Positions 24,897 through 34,116 of a stretch of DNA of 64,000 nt are shown piece by piece. The stretch is from contig JAHBTX010000004.1 in assembly GCA_019638395.1 (NCBI GenBank), positions 494,411 to 558,410 of the forward strand, written 5' to 3'. The notes below the pieces were generated by a model, which saw only the letters and a program-made list of their open reading frames with translations, was not told the origin of the DNA and did not search any database. The first letter of the stretch is position 1. Each line of letters opens with the position of its first letter. This stretch comes from Cyclobacteriaceae bacterium (lineage in GTDB: Bacteria > Bacteroidota > Bacteroidia > Cytophagales > Cyclobacteriaceae). Made by a program: the position numbers and the translations under genes.

Positions 24897-25466
24897 AACG
24901 GTTTTAATAAGACGCACAACATCCTTAAGATAATGACCTGCTTGCAACTAGCATGCGTTCAATGAGTAGGAGATCATGGGATCAACCCTTCCCCGGAATT
25001 TAGTTGACAGCATATAGTTATGGAGTTGGTTTTGGGAAGCACTGATCCATTGCTGTTACATTACTACTGATCTTCCCATCTTATACGTTTCAGGTACTTT
25101 CAAAAACCCGAATCTATTTTTTTGTTTGGCCTTTAGTAATTCGGGTTTTAAAAGAACCTGCAACTGAAATCAAAACGCGGGTTCACGTTTCTTTCAAGTG
25201 GATGAACATTCAATTTTACTGATGGTGGATAAGAAGAGTTAAAGTTTTATACCTCATTATTTTTTCCTGCAAAGTTCGGTCTTCGTGGCCCGACCTCGGC
25301 CAAGAGACTACGGCATAAAATTGTTTGTGCCGGAGGCTGAATTATTTTTTCAAATTTATTCCGTTTCCTCTTGGCTTCACCCGCTTGCCCCGCACACATT
25401 CTGGTCGCGCCAAAGACCGATGGCCGTGAGCATAAAAAATTATGTTCAACTTAACCTTATGTGTTT
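24897..25466 (+). other. 570-base intergenic region before the parB-like gene
   Basis: No trustworthy gene. It contains a segment (25354-25375, atttattccgtttcctcttg plus gc) that recurs with two changes at 27650-27671, with cggcataaa a short way upstream in both cases. A short open frame at 25285-25515 overlaps the parB-like start out of frame and looks like chance. Confidence 0.4.
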
Positions 25467-27047
25467 ATGGAAAATCAACAAGCGCAAGAACTCAGCCTGG
25501 ATACCATCATGCTGAGTCACACCAATGAAATGTTCAGATCAAAAAAGGATCAGACCCCGGAAGCATTGCATGATCTGGCTGCATCCATTCAGCAACTCGG
25601 AGTCCTCCAACCCATTATCGTGCGGCCGCATCCACAACTGGTGAATCAGTTTACCCTGATCTGCGGAGAGCGAAGGTATCGCGCCAGTCAACTGGCCGGC
25701 AAGTCCACCATTCCCGCTACCATTCATCCGGTTAATGATACAGTAGCACTCCTCATGCAAATCACGGAAAACATCCAACGGCAGGACGTTCATCCGCTTA
25801 ATGAAGCCGTTGGTTACAAAATGATGTTGCAACAAGATGCCAAGCGTACCATCGCTGAACTGGCACTGCAGTTTGGTAAATCAGAATCCTACATTCAACA
25901 GCGGCTCAAACTCAATGATCTGGTACGGGAAGTCAAGAAAGCATTCCTGGAAGATCAGTTGTTGTTGGGACATGCGTTGATTCTGGCAAGACTGACGCCT
26001 CAAGATCAACGGGAAGCACTGCAAAGAATACAGGCGCACAACGGAACGTTCGGAACCGTAAGTGAACTTCAGGAATTTGTGGACCGTCACATTATGACCA
26101 GCTTGTCCAAAGCACCCTTTGACCTTAGTAATGATACGCTCATCAAAAAAGCAGGCGCATGTGTCACCTGTCCCAAACGCTCGGGTGCCGCACCCATGTT
26201 GTTTGCAGACATCAAAGAAAAAGATCGCTGCTTTGATCGATCCTGCTTCCTGCTGAAATGTGAAATGTTTTTATTCCACAAGACAAAACAAATTATTGAG
26301 ACGGAACCCAACCTGGTTTTTCTGGCCAGCAATTACGATGAACCCGCTGAAAAGATCATGGCTTTGTTGACACAACACCATCTTAAACCCATCGTGGAAT
26401 ACAACGACTTTCATGAAAGCAACCAAGGTGGATCAAAAGTTAAAGGACTCTGGATCTCGGGTAGGAAAACAGGACAGGTAGCTACCGTCTATTTGAAACA
26501 AGTAGTCAAAGCTTCCACGGACACCGGTAATGTCAAGGTCGTTGCCGCCCGGATTCAACAACGTCTCGCGCGCAGCCGGGAGCTGGATGGTGAAAAAGTT
26601 TACGCCCGCATCCTGGAAGCACTCGCCAAACATGCCACTCAGAAATCAGATCATCGCCAGAAACTCTTACCCCAAGAAGAAATATTTCTCTGGTTCATCG
26701 TGCTGGACAAAGCAGGGTATGACCTCCGGCATGAACTCGCCAAAGGATTGAGTCTTCCAAAAGACAATCCGGAAAAGTTGTATGAAGGCCTGAAGAAACT
26801 CAAGCCTGAACAAAAAGCGTTTTTACTCAGACGCGTCATGTGTCGGCAATATGGCGGCAATTATCCGGATGCCGAATACGCTTTCATTATCCGTAAGATA
26901 GCAACCGCCTATGGTGACATTGACATCAAAGGCTTTGAGAAAGAGCAAGAAGCAGTGCGTACCCAACGGGAAACCCGGGCAAACGATCGCATCAAATCCA
27001 TGCAACAAAAAGGAAAATCCGCTCAGTCTAAATCTTCCCAGGCATGA
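25467..27047 (+). CDS. ParB/Srx-fold partition-like protein
   Basis: The protein is 526 residues from the ATG at 25467 (a GTG two codons upstream is possible). The N-terminal ParB/Srx CTP-binding-type domain is clear: IQQLGVLQPIIVRPHP, CGERRYRASQLAGKS, then ENIQRQDVHPLNEAVGYKMM. A KorB-like helix-turn-helix follows (TIAELALQFGKSESYIQQRL). Near residues 230-265 is a Cys cluster (CVTCPKRSG, then DRCFDRSCF and a further Cys) that may bind zinc. Such long ParB-like proteins are frequent on Bacteroidota mobile elements. There is no parA nearby, so it may be a regulator or plasmid-maintenance factor rather than a classical partition protein. The next gene overlaps by 4 bases. Confidence 0.88.
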   Translation: MENQQAQELSLDTIMLSHTNEMFRSKKDQTPEALHDLAASIQQLGVLQPIIVRPHPQLVNQFTLICGERRYRASQLAGKSTIPATIHPVNDTVALLMQITENIQRQDVHPLNEAVGYKMMLQQDAKRTIAELALQFGKSESYIQQRLKLNDLVREVKKAFLEDQLLLGHALILARLTPQDQREALQRIQAHNGTFGTVSELQEFVDRHIMTSLSKAPFDLSNDTLIKKAGACVTCPKRSGAAPMLFADIKEKDRCFDRSCFLLKCEMFLFHKTKQIIETEPNLVFLASNYDEPAEKIMALLTQHHLKPIVEYNDFHESNQGGSKVKGLWISGRKTGQVATVYLKQVVKASTDTGNVKVVAARIQQRLARSRELDGEKVYARILEALAKHATQKSDHRQKLLPQEEIFLWFIVLDKAGYDLRHELAKGLSLPKDNPEKLYEGLKKLKPEQKAFLLRRVMCRQYGGNYPDAEYAFIIRKIATAYGDIDIKGFEKEQEAVRTQRETRANDRIKSMQQKGKSAQSKSSQA

Positions 27048-27433
27048 TGGATTACAGCTACCTGATGACCACCACACCCTGGGGGGAGCGGTGCGCACAA
27101 GTGAATGCCGATCACTACATGGAGAATTCACGCCATGAAGTCAAAGCCTACATTGCACAATTGAAAAGAGTGTTGGGTGAAAATCCAACCGGGTCATATT
27201 TTAAGATGGTTCGCTGTGAACACGACTTTGGCCCATACCGGGATGTGCGTTTCTACTATGATGATGAGGAGCAAAGCCATGTTGATTACCTGTCACAACT
27301 TGAAGCAGGTTGTGAACATTGGGATGAAGTAGCCTTGCAGGAATTGAAGGCGGCCGGGTATGACCTCCGGGAGCAAAATAAAGTGATCCAACTTCCGGCA
27401 AGGCCGTTAATGAAAATTAAAAAAGGGGCGTGA
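27044..27433 (+). CDS. Conserved small protein linked to the ParB-like gene
   Basis: This 129-residue acidic soluble protein is translationally coupled to the ParB-like gene (ATGA-type overlap). It has a pattern of single conserved-looking aromatic/acidic stretches (YFKMVRCEHDFGPYRDVRFYYDD) and ends at a terminator hairpin. No function known to me. Coupling suggests a joint role with the ParB-like protein. Confidence 0.65.
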   Translation: MMDYSYLMTTTPWGERCAQVNADHYMENSRHEVKAYIAQLKRVLGENPTGSYFKMVRCEHDFGPYRDVRFYYDDEEQSHVDYLSQLEAGCEHWDEVALQELKAAGYDLREQNKVIQLPARPLMKIKKGA

Positions 27434-27445
27434 GCTCCTTTTTTT
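27420..27445 (+). terminator. Rho-independent terminator overlapping a stop codon
   Basis: aaaaaggggc and gctccttttt pair over 10 positions (one G-T) around a 4-base loop, followed by further T. The stem includes the stop of the upstream gene, ending the ParB-like operon. Confidence 0.8.
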
Positions 27446-27744
27446 ATTCGGTTCAATCGGCTTCGACACACATCAGTTTGTATCACGGTCAGTGTGGTTG
27501 CATGCCGGTTCATTGCTGGTATCTGCCAGGCAACATTTTTTTGAGATGCTTCTAAATGCGTAAACAAACGTAGGCTGGCTTCGCGCAAATCCTATCACCC
27601 ATTCTGGCAAAGGAATTTCCGGCATAAACCCACGTGCTACCCGCTTGCCATTTATTCCGTTCCTCCTTGGCCAGACTTCCCGCCAGCCTGATTATTCGCT
27701 TACGCTTTTCCAGCGCATTGCGGCAACAAAAAAATGCCGCAACT
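27446..27744 (+). other. Intergenic leader of the DUF6943 gene
   Basis: About 300 bases without a supported gene. It carries the second copy of a short repeat shared with the parB upstream region (27650-27671). The long open frame running through it is an upstream extension without coding character. Confidence 0.4.
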
Positions 27745-28161
27745 ATGCAGATACAAATCAAGACACATCAACACAATCACCAGTATCCACTTCATCACTT
27801 CTTCATTCTCTCCAAAGGCAATAATGCTGGTAAACCGCTGGACAAACCTTGTCCCAACTGCTTTGTCGTCATCACCACGTGCCCAATCGAAAAGCAACGC
27901 CTCTTTTGGTTATGCTTCGGGCTTTGGCAGGGCGGCTTCTTTCATCGGCATCTCTGTGGCTCCGTTATTCCATTCATCCGCTTGCCAGAATTAAAAACAA
28001 TCCTGTATGAGGCTCGCGCAAAAGCAGAACAGCGTAAGACCGAATATGAAAAGACGGTTCATGCCATGAATCAAATATTGCACTTACAACAAAATCTGAC
28101 GCAACAACTTCAACTCATTCAACAATACAAGAAAAGTTTGATGGGTAAGTTGCTCCGATAA
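27745..28161 (+). CDS. DUF6943-family protein of mobile elements
   Basis: The 138-residue product fits DUF6943: IKTHQHNHQYPLHHFFILSK, then GKPLDKPCPNCFVV, FWLCFGLWQGGFFHRHL, GSVIPFIRLPELK, and a helical tail. The family is common on Bacteroidota conjugative elements and is uncharacterised. The single CPNC pair could bind a metal. The frame stays open to 27634, but family members start at the IKTH segment, so ATG 27745 was chosen. It is the last gene with an obvious link to the element. Confidence 0.8.
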   Translation: MQIQIKTHQHNHQYPLHHFFILSKGNNAGKPLDKPCPNCFVVITTCPIEKQRLFWLCFGLWQGGFFHRHLCGSVIPFIRLPELKTILYEARAKAEQRKTEYEKTVHAMNQILHLQQNLTQQLQLIQQYKKSLMGKLLR

Positions 28162-28360
28162 TCCGTACACGTGTTAAACTTGAGCCAAAGAGATAGACCA
28201 CGCTAAGCCGTTCCGGAACAACCATTCCACTTTGCGCACATCAAGTTTATCCGACACCCTCAGATTAATTGGTCGCTTTAGGAAACAGAGTTACAATCAT
28301 TTGATGATTTGGTAATCTGGTTTTCTTGCTACTAAGGTTCTGATCGCCAACTTTCGTTGC

Positions 28361-28945
28361 GTGATTAACATAGTAGATCAGGATCTTGAGCTCTGGAAAG
28401 AAATCCGCAAGGATAACCGGCTTGCATTGAACACTCTATTTGCAAAATATTATCAGCACTTGTGTGTGTTTGCCAATACCTACCTCAAAAATCCACAAGA
28501 GGCAGAAGAAACAGTCTTAGAGGTATTCTTTAATATCTGGAAACAGCGGGAGTCCGTTGTTATTCATAGTAATGTAAAAGCATATCTGTTTATAAGTACA
28601 AAAAACGCATCGCTGGCAACTATCCGAAGGCGTCAACCCTTATTTTCAAACACAGAAGAAATTCTTTTTTCAACTAATCTACTCGATGGCAATGATCCGG
28701 AAAACATCTTGATCACACGTGAATTGCAACTACAAATCGAAACTGCTATTGATCAACTTCCGCCCCGTTGTAAGCAAATTTTTTTAATGAGCCGGATGGA
28801 GTCTTTATCCTACCGCGAAATTGCTGAAATCCTAAATGTTGCTGAAAAAACTGTGGAGAACCAAATTATAAAGTCACTCGCCCTTATTCGCGAATACTTG
28901 CGGCATAACGATTCGATTGAAAAGATTCCCTTAACGCAAGCGTAA
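28361..28945 (+). CDS. ECF sigma factor, FecI-like
   Basis: This 194-residue sigma-70 family factor has region 2 (ALNTLFAKYYQHLCVFANTY, EEAEETVLEVFFNIWKQ) and region 4 (QLPPRCKQIFLMSRMESLSY, REIAEILNVAEKTVENQI). It starts at GTG. With the FecR-type gene 73 bases downstream and the TonB receptor after it, it forms a cell-surface signalling set: substrate binding at the receptor releases the sigma factor to transcribe the locus. No clear promoter was found in the 199-base gap upstream. Confidence 0.93.
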   Translation: MINIVDQDLELWKEIRKDNRLALNTLFAKYYQHLCVFANTYLKNPQEAEETVLEVFFNIWKQRESVVIHSNVKAYLFISTKNASLATIRRRQPLFSNTEEILFSTNLLDGNDPENILITRELQLQIETAIDQLPPRCKQIFLMSRMESLSYREIAEILNVAEKTVENQIIKSLALIREYLRHNDSIEKIPLTQA

Positions 28946-29018
28946 CAGTTTCATAATCACTTACACGTAGTGGGTAGCGCACATTTTAAACTCTTCCTGT
29001 CAGAATCATTTATTCGGC

Positions 29019-30014
29019 ATGATGCAGCTTCCGGAAACCCTTATTGTGCGTACCCTTACGGGCGAAGCTTCTGCAGAAGAGCAGGCGGCATTACAGGAAT
29101 GGCTTGCTCAAAAACCGGATCATCAGGAATTATTTGATTCGTATTTTGAAATCTGGAATGCCAGTAATGCGCATAAAGATTTTCAGCCTGTTTCGAATAG
29201 CCTCACAGCACTTAATACAAAGATTGATTCATACGAAAAGGCACAAAAGACCCATGTAGTGTTGTGGCCAAAAATTGCGGCCTCAATAGTTTTTTTGATC
29301 GCTACCAGCGTTTCGGTTTACCTTTTAACTAAATCCGTAAATCGACCTGCTGATTTTATCTGGGACGAACGCAGCACACCGGCAGCTCAAAAATCGACAG
29401 TGAAATTGCCTGATGGTTCGATTGCAAAACTAAACTCGCACTCCACTATTCGGTTTCCTAAAACATTTGATTCGGACTTACGCGAAGTGTTTTGTACAGG
29501 CGAAGTTTTTTTTGATGTGGTAAAAGATTCGCTGCATCCATTTGTTGTGCACACCCGCGAGGTAACAACGCAAGTATTAGGAACCTCATTTAACATTAAC
29601 GAAAATGACGCTGTTGTTGTAGTAACCGTTGCTACCGGAAAAGTGAGTGTGGAGAACGACAATCGAAAGGAAATTATTCAGGCCAATCAAAAAGTGATTC
29701 ACCGTAAGGCTACTCAAGAATTATCTACCCACAAGGCTGATTTGGAATTTGATCTCGCATGGAAAGATAATATTTTAATTTTTTCAGATACTCCATTAGA
29801 CCAGGTAGCTACTACTCTTCAATCGTGGTATGGTGTAAATATCGTTTTTGAAAATGAGCGTCTCGGCAATTGTTTGATTACCGGTAAGTATCAGAATGAA
29901 ACACTCGAAAGAGTACTGTCCGCCATCAGTTTCAGTACCGGACTTCAATACACCCGATCAGAAAACAACATCATCTGGTCTGGCCCGGGATGTAATCCAA
30001 TAACTAATCCTTAA
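29019..30014 (+). CDS. FecR-type anti-sigma factor
   Basis: The 331-residue product has an N-terminal cytoplasmic anti-sigma part (about 1-85, with EEQAALQEWLAQKPDHQELF), one transmembrane helix (about 88-108, KIAASIVFLIATSVSVYLL), a periplasmic FecR domain (TVKLPDGSIAKLNSHSTIRF, VFFDVVKDSLHPFVVHTREV, VLGTSFNI) and a C-terminal DUF4974-like domain (FSDTPLDQVATTLQSWYGV). It senses the STN domain of the adjacent receptor and controls the ECF sigma factor. Four bases separate it from the receptor gene. Confidence 0.93.
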   Translation: MMQLPETLIVRTLTGEASAEEQAALQEWLAQKPDHQELFDSYFEIWNASNAHKDFQPVSNSLTALNTKIDSYEKAQKTHVVLWPKIAASIVFLIATSVSVYLLTKSVNRPADFIWDERSTPAAQKSTVKLPDGSIAKLNSHSTIRFPKTFDSDLREVFCTGEVFFDVVKDSLHPFVVHTREVTTQVLGTSFNINENDAVVVVTVATGKVSVENDNRKEIIQANQKVIHRKATQELSTHKADLEFDLAWKDNILIFSDTPLDQVATTLQSWYGVNIVFENERLGNCLITGKYQNETLERVLSAISFSTGLQYTRSENNIIWSGPGCNPITNP

Positions 30015-30018
30015 TCTT

Positions 30019-33000
30019 ATGAATAAAAATTTACATCTAATCTATTACACCTTCAACAAGGTATCCCGGTATTCGCTGGCCGGCCTCCTGTTGCAATGTC
30101 TCCTGTTTAATCTCCTTGTAGCCCGTGACACTACAGCACAGAACATCTATAACGTAAAACTTCAGCTTACGGTAGCGGATATGCCCTTAAAGCGCGTACT
30201 CGAAACGATTGAATCAAAAACTGAATTCACGTTTACATATAGTAGTCTAAAGATTGATCTTTCCAAAAAAATATCCCTAAAGGGTCAGTATTCCAGTTTA
30301 GGTAAAATGCTGGAAGAGGTTGCCCGACAGGCAAATCTGGATGTAAAGCAACAAGGATTCAACATCTTACTTAAACCACAAGCTGAAAGGCACACGCTTA
30401 ACGCCTTTGGTTCAATCCGGGGAAAAGTTTTGGATGATCAACTAAATGTTGCCCTTCCCGGAGCCACTGTACTGCAAAAGGGTACCCTTAATGGTACAAC
30501 TACCGATTTAAATGGAGAGTTTTTTCTGCGTGTACCGGTTGGAGAAATAGAACTTGAAGTATCCTACATCGGGTTTCAAAAAATCAGTCAGGTGGTTTCA
30601 ATCGCTGATGGCACTACAGCAAGCATTGAATTAAGAATGCGCAGTGAAGTAACAGAACTTAGCGGTGTAATAGTTACGGGTTCGTTGCAGGGCCAACAGA
30701 AAGCACTCAATCAACAAAAGAATGCCGATAACATTAAAAATATTATAAGTGCTGATCAGATTGGAAGATTTCCTGATCCTAATGTGGCCGAAGCGTTACA
30801 ACGGGTACCGGCAGTTAATATTGAACGCGATCAAGGTGAAGGTAGATATGTACTCATACGCGGTCTTGCCCCCCAGTTCACCAACATCTCTATAAATGGA
30901 GAACAAATTCCTTCGCCCGAAGCAGATGTACGTTATGTAGCATTGGATGCTATTCCGGCCGATCAACTCGCCAGTATTGAAGTTAGTAAATCCATTACAC
31001 CAGATATGGATGGTGATGCTATTGGAGGGTCGGTAAACCTGATCACACGCACGGCACAAACAGATCAACTTAAAGTAAATGCGTCTGGTCTTTTAGGGTA
31101 CAACAACATCAGCGGTAAAACTAACCTGCAAGGTTCTTTGGAATTAAGCAAAAGGCTACTAAATAATAAACTGGGTGTTATGCTCAACTCGAGTTACTAT
31201 GAAACCGAAAGAGGATCGGACAACTGGGAACGTGACGGTGATGAGCTTGACCTGCGTGATTATGAATTAACCCGAACCCGACTCGGCCTGAGTGGAACAC
31301 TGGATTACCGATTTAATGAAAAAAATGAAATCTATTTCCGTAGCATTTACAATAAGTTTACAGATCGCGAATTCAGAAGAAGCAGTGTGTTTGTTCCCAA
31401 TGTAGATAACTCACCCTTTGAAGATAACGTACTGGAGCGCTACTCCAAAGATCGGTTAGAAAAACAAATTGTTACCAGTTTTAACCTCGGGGCTAAACAT
31501 AATTTTGAAAAATTCAATCTTGATTATGAGGTATCGTATGCAGAAGCCATTCAGGATACACCTTTTGATATTGAAGTAGCCAGTGTGGCGGAAGTGGATC
31601 AACTGGCACTTGATTTTGATACCAACAAAGATTTCCCCGCTTTTACAGTGAATGATCTATCGCATACCAATCCCTCAAACGTGTACCTCGATAATACACA
31701 ATATGCATTTGACGAAGCTACTATGGGAAATACGTATGCAAAAGATGTTAACAAAACTGCAAAGATCAACTTTACTATTCCATATGAAGCCAATGGTGCA
31801 ACTGGTATGGTTAAGTTCGGTGGGAAAATCAGATCCAAGGAAAAGACATTTGATATTACCGAAAATGTTTTTGGATATACCGGTGCCGATGATCTTACGC
31901 TCGATCAATATGCTGGTGGAAATGTGGATGAAAACTTTCTCGGCAATCGGTACACGCTACGTGCTAATGCCGATGTGGAAAAGTTTGTGAAATACTTTAA
32001 TGCCAACCGAAATGATTTTGAATTATCGGTTGATGATAAATTGGTTACTGAGGCAGTAGAAGCCTACACTTCTACCGAAGATGTTTATGCGGGCTACCTG
32101 ATGACGAAACTTCAAATGAGTAAGTTGATGTTACTGGGTGGCTTTCGGTATGAAAACACAAAAGTTCGCTACCGTTCATTCAACGTAATAAATGAAAGTG
32201 AAATCATTCCTGAAGTAGGCGGCACAGACTATGGCTTTTTATTACCACAACTGCATGCGCGCTATCAGGTTAATGAATCGTTAAACTTGCGAGGGGCCAT
32301 AACCAGAAGCTATGCGCGGCCTAACTTTAGCGACATTGTTCCGGCACAAGAAATAAATATTAATGAAAACGAAGGCACTATTGGAAATGCTGCATTAAAA
32401 CCAGTGTCGGCCACCAACATAGACTTTCTTACTGAAAAATACTTTGGTACTGTAGGAATCTTGTCCGGAGGTTTGTTTTATAAAAAGCTGAACGAATTCA
32501 TCTTCACCCGAAGATTTGAATCGAGTGTTTATCCAGGCTCTGAAGGTGTGCCCATTTTTCTAACGCAATCGCAAAACGGACAAGAGGCAGATTTGTTTGG
32601 TATAGAAGTAGCCTACCAACAAAATCTAACATTTTTGCCGGGTGCACTTCAGGGTTTAAGTGTATATGCAAACTATACCTTAACGTCATCAAACGCACGC
32701 ATTCAATCCCGCGAAGAAGCAGATCAACAGGAAGAAATCCGCCTTCCGGGTCAAGCCAAGCATGTGGGTAATTTTTCACTTGGGTACGATAAGGGTCGTT
32801 TCAACGTACGGGTTTCAGCAAACTTCAATGGAGAATATTTGAGCGAACTGGGAGACGAAGCGGCCGAAGACTTCTATGTGAAAGACAGAGTTCAGCTTGA
32901 TGCCACGGCCACAGTAGTGGTTAATAAAAAACTCAGATTTTTTGCTGAGTTCTTGAATTTAACCAATCAACCTTTTGAGGTTTATCAGGGTGAAAAGGAT

Positions 33001-33063
33001 CGGTACGTGCAACGGGAGTTTTACTCCTGGTGGACACGCGTAGGTTTAAAACTTGACTTTTAA
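30019..33063 (+). CDS. TonB-dependent transducer receptor with STN domain
   Basis: The 1014-residue outer-membrane receptor has domains in order: signal peptide; STN signalling domain (about 45-118, VADMPLKRVLETIESKTEFT); carboxypeptidase-regulatory-like domain (about 132-205); plug (about 230-340, with NVAEALQRVPAVNIERDQGE and YVLIRGLAPQFTNISINGEQ); then a 22-strand-type barrel ending RVGLKLDF, with a terminal Phe as expected. No SusD-like partner follows, so it is not a Sus-type glycan system. The neighbouring phytase suggests uptake of phytate products or metal-phytate. Substrate is inferred from context only. Confidence 0.93.
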   Translation: MNKNLHLIYYTFNKVSRYSLAGLLLQCLLFNLLVARDTTAQNIYNVKLQLTVADMPLKRVLETIESKTEFTFTYSSLKIDLSKKISLKGQYSSLGKMLEEVARQANLDVKQQGFNILLKPQAERHTLNAFGSIRGKVLDDQLNVALPGATVLQKGTLNGTTTDLNGEFFLRVPVGEIELEVSYIGFQKISQVVSIADGTTASIELRMRSEVTELSGVIVTGSLQGQQKALNQQKNADNIKNIISADQIGRFPDPNVAEALQRVPAVNIERDQGEGRYVLIRGLAPQFTNISINGEQIPSPEADVRYVALDAIPADQLASIEVSKSITPDMDGDAIGGSVNLITRTAQTDQLKVNASGLLGYNNISGKTNLQGSLELSKRLLNNKLGVMLNSSYYETERGSDNWERDGDELDLRDYELTRTRLGLSGTLDYRFNEKNEIYFRSIYNKFTDREFRRSSVFVPNVDNSPFEDNVLERYSKDRLEKQIVTSFNLGAKHNFEKFNLDYEVSYAEAIQDTPFDIEVASVAEVDQLALDFDTNKDFPAFTVNDLSHTNPSNVYLDNTQYAFDEATMGNTYAKDVNKTAKINFTIPYEANGATGMVKFGGKIRSKEKTFDITENVFGYTGADDLTLDQYAGGNVDENFLGNRYTLRANADVEKFVKYFNANRNDFELSVDDKLVTEAVEAYTSTEDVYAGYLMTKLQMSKLMLLGGFRYENTKVRYRSFNVINESEIIPEVGGTDYGFLLPQLHARYQVNESLNLRGAITRSYARPNFSDIVPAQEININENEGTIGNAALKPVSATNIDFLTEKYFGTVGILSGGLFYKKLNEFIFTRRFESSVYPGSEGVPIFLTQSQNGQEADLFGIEVAYQQNLTFLPGALQGLSVYANYTLTSSNARIQSREEADQQEEIRLPGQAKHVGNFSLGYDKGRFNVRVSANFNGEYLSELGDEAAEDFYVKDRVQLDATATVVVNKKLRFFAEFLNLTNQPFEVYQGEKDRYVQREFYSWWTRVGLKLDF

Positions 33064-33080
33064 TTTCCAAATTCATGTAT

Positions 33081-34115
33081 ATGAAAAAAATATCATTGAC
33101 CTCAATAGGTTTTGCGCTGTCTGTATTGTTGATAGGCTGTGCCGATAATTCTTTTGAAGAACTTCCACAGGATGATAATTATCCATTTCGTTTAGTGCTG
33201 GATACGAACGAGGGTGGAGATCTTGCAGATGCAGAAGACTACGGCATTACTATAAAATTTGCAGATTACTTACCCGATTTAAACTTACCCAACGAAGAAA
33301 TTATTATTACCTATCAAATCAAAGACCTGGAAGATGATATGGTCGGCTCAGTAAGAATTGATAAAGTAATTTACGAAGTTGAGATAGATGATTGCATCTA
33401 TGAACGCGAACTGGATTTCAGCGCTTCCGCAGATGGTTTAACAGGTTCAATCGTTTTAGCCTCTGATGAAGATCTCGGTAGCGTCCCCGAAGAGTTTGAA
33501 GTGGTAGTTACCTTACCGGGAGGTGAAAGTTCGGGCAGTTTTATATTTGAGATTACCGCCATTGAAACTACGCAGCCAGTTCTATTGGGTTCGCCCAGAG
33601 AGTTTGAGTATGCCGTGCTTGATAATGAAGTTGCAGGTGGGTGGGAATTTGAAATTACTTCAGATGAAGAATTCGAATCATTTAAGGAAATTTTCGGCCA
33701 ATTGAATGCCGACATTGAAGCGCTTTCGTTTTCTGAAATTACCGGTACAGTAAAAGCAGAGTTTGAGTTCGGAGAAATGAAATTTGAAATTGAGTTAATC
33801 GAAACGGAAGAAATTACCAGTTGCGAGAATGGCGAATCGGAAACGGAAACAGTTAATAAAGTAATTGAGTTTGAAGCAGAATATGAGGTTGAAGATGGTG
33901 AGTTTGTGTTTGAAGGAAGTCGCGAAATCATCAACGACAATGGATTGGTGGAAGATGAACTTGACTTTATGTTGGAGGGTACATACGAAGTCGATGAAGA
34001 ATCAGGGGCAATTCGCTTCACTTTTCTTATACTGATTGATGAAGATAATTATGAAGCCGGGGAAGAACTTTATGCAAGCGAAATAGGTGTATCATTTACG
34101 TTCAACAAAGATTAG
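33081..34115 (+). CDS. Acidic lipoprotein between receptor and phytase
   Basis: The protein is 344 residues from MKKISLTSIG (an ATG two codons upstream is in frame). A lipobox (VLLIGC) is near residue 19. The mature chain is exceptionally rich in Glu and Asp throughout (for example EFEFGEMKFEIELIETEEI), with repeated beta-like 'EFE/EVE' patterns. No family recognised. Being locked between receptor and phytase genes (17 and 1 base gaps), it probably sits at the cell surface or outer membrane and takes part in the same uptake process. An acidic protein could bind calcium, which beta-propeller phytases need, but this is inference. Confidence 0.75.
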   Translation: MKKISLTSIGFALSVLLIGCADNSFEELPQDDNYPFRLVLDTNEGGDLADAEDYGITIKFADYLPDLNLPNEEIIITYQIKDLEDDMVGSVRIDKVIYEVEIDDCIYERELDFSASADGLTGSIVLASDEDLGSVPEEFEVVVTLPGGESSGSFIFEITAIETTQPVLLGSPREFEYAVLDNEVAGGWEFEITSDEEFESFKEIFGQLNADIEALSFSEITGTVKAEFEFGEMKFEIELIETEEITSCENGESETETVNKVIEFEAEYEVEDGEFVFEGSREIINDNGLVEDELDFMLEGTYEVDEESGAIRFTFLILIDEDNYEAGEELYASEIGVSFTFNKD

Positions 34116-34116
34116 C

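Noticed and set aside
27634-27744. N-terminal extension of the DUF6943 protein
   Set aside because: The extension has no family match. The conserved part begins at the ATG 27745.
33398-34021. 207-codon minus-strand frame, Ser/Asn-rich
   Set aside because: Antisense shadow of the Glu-rich (gaa-rich) lipoprotein gene. Its composition is explained by that.
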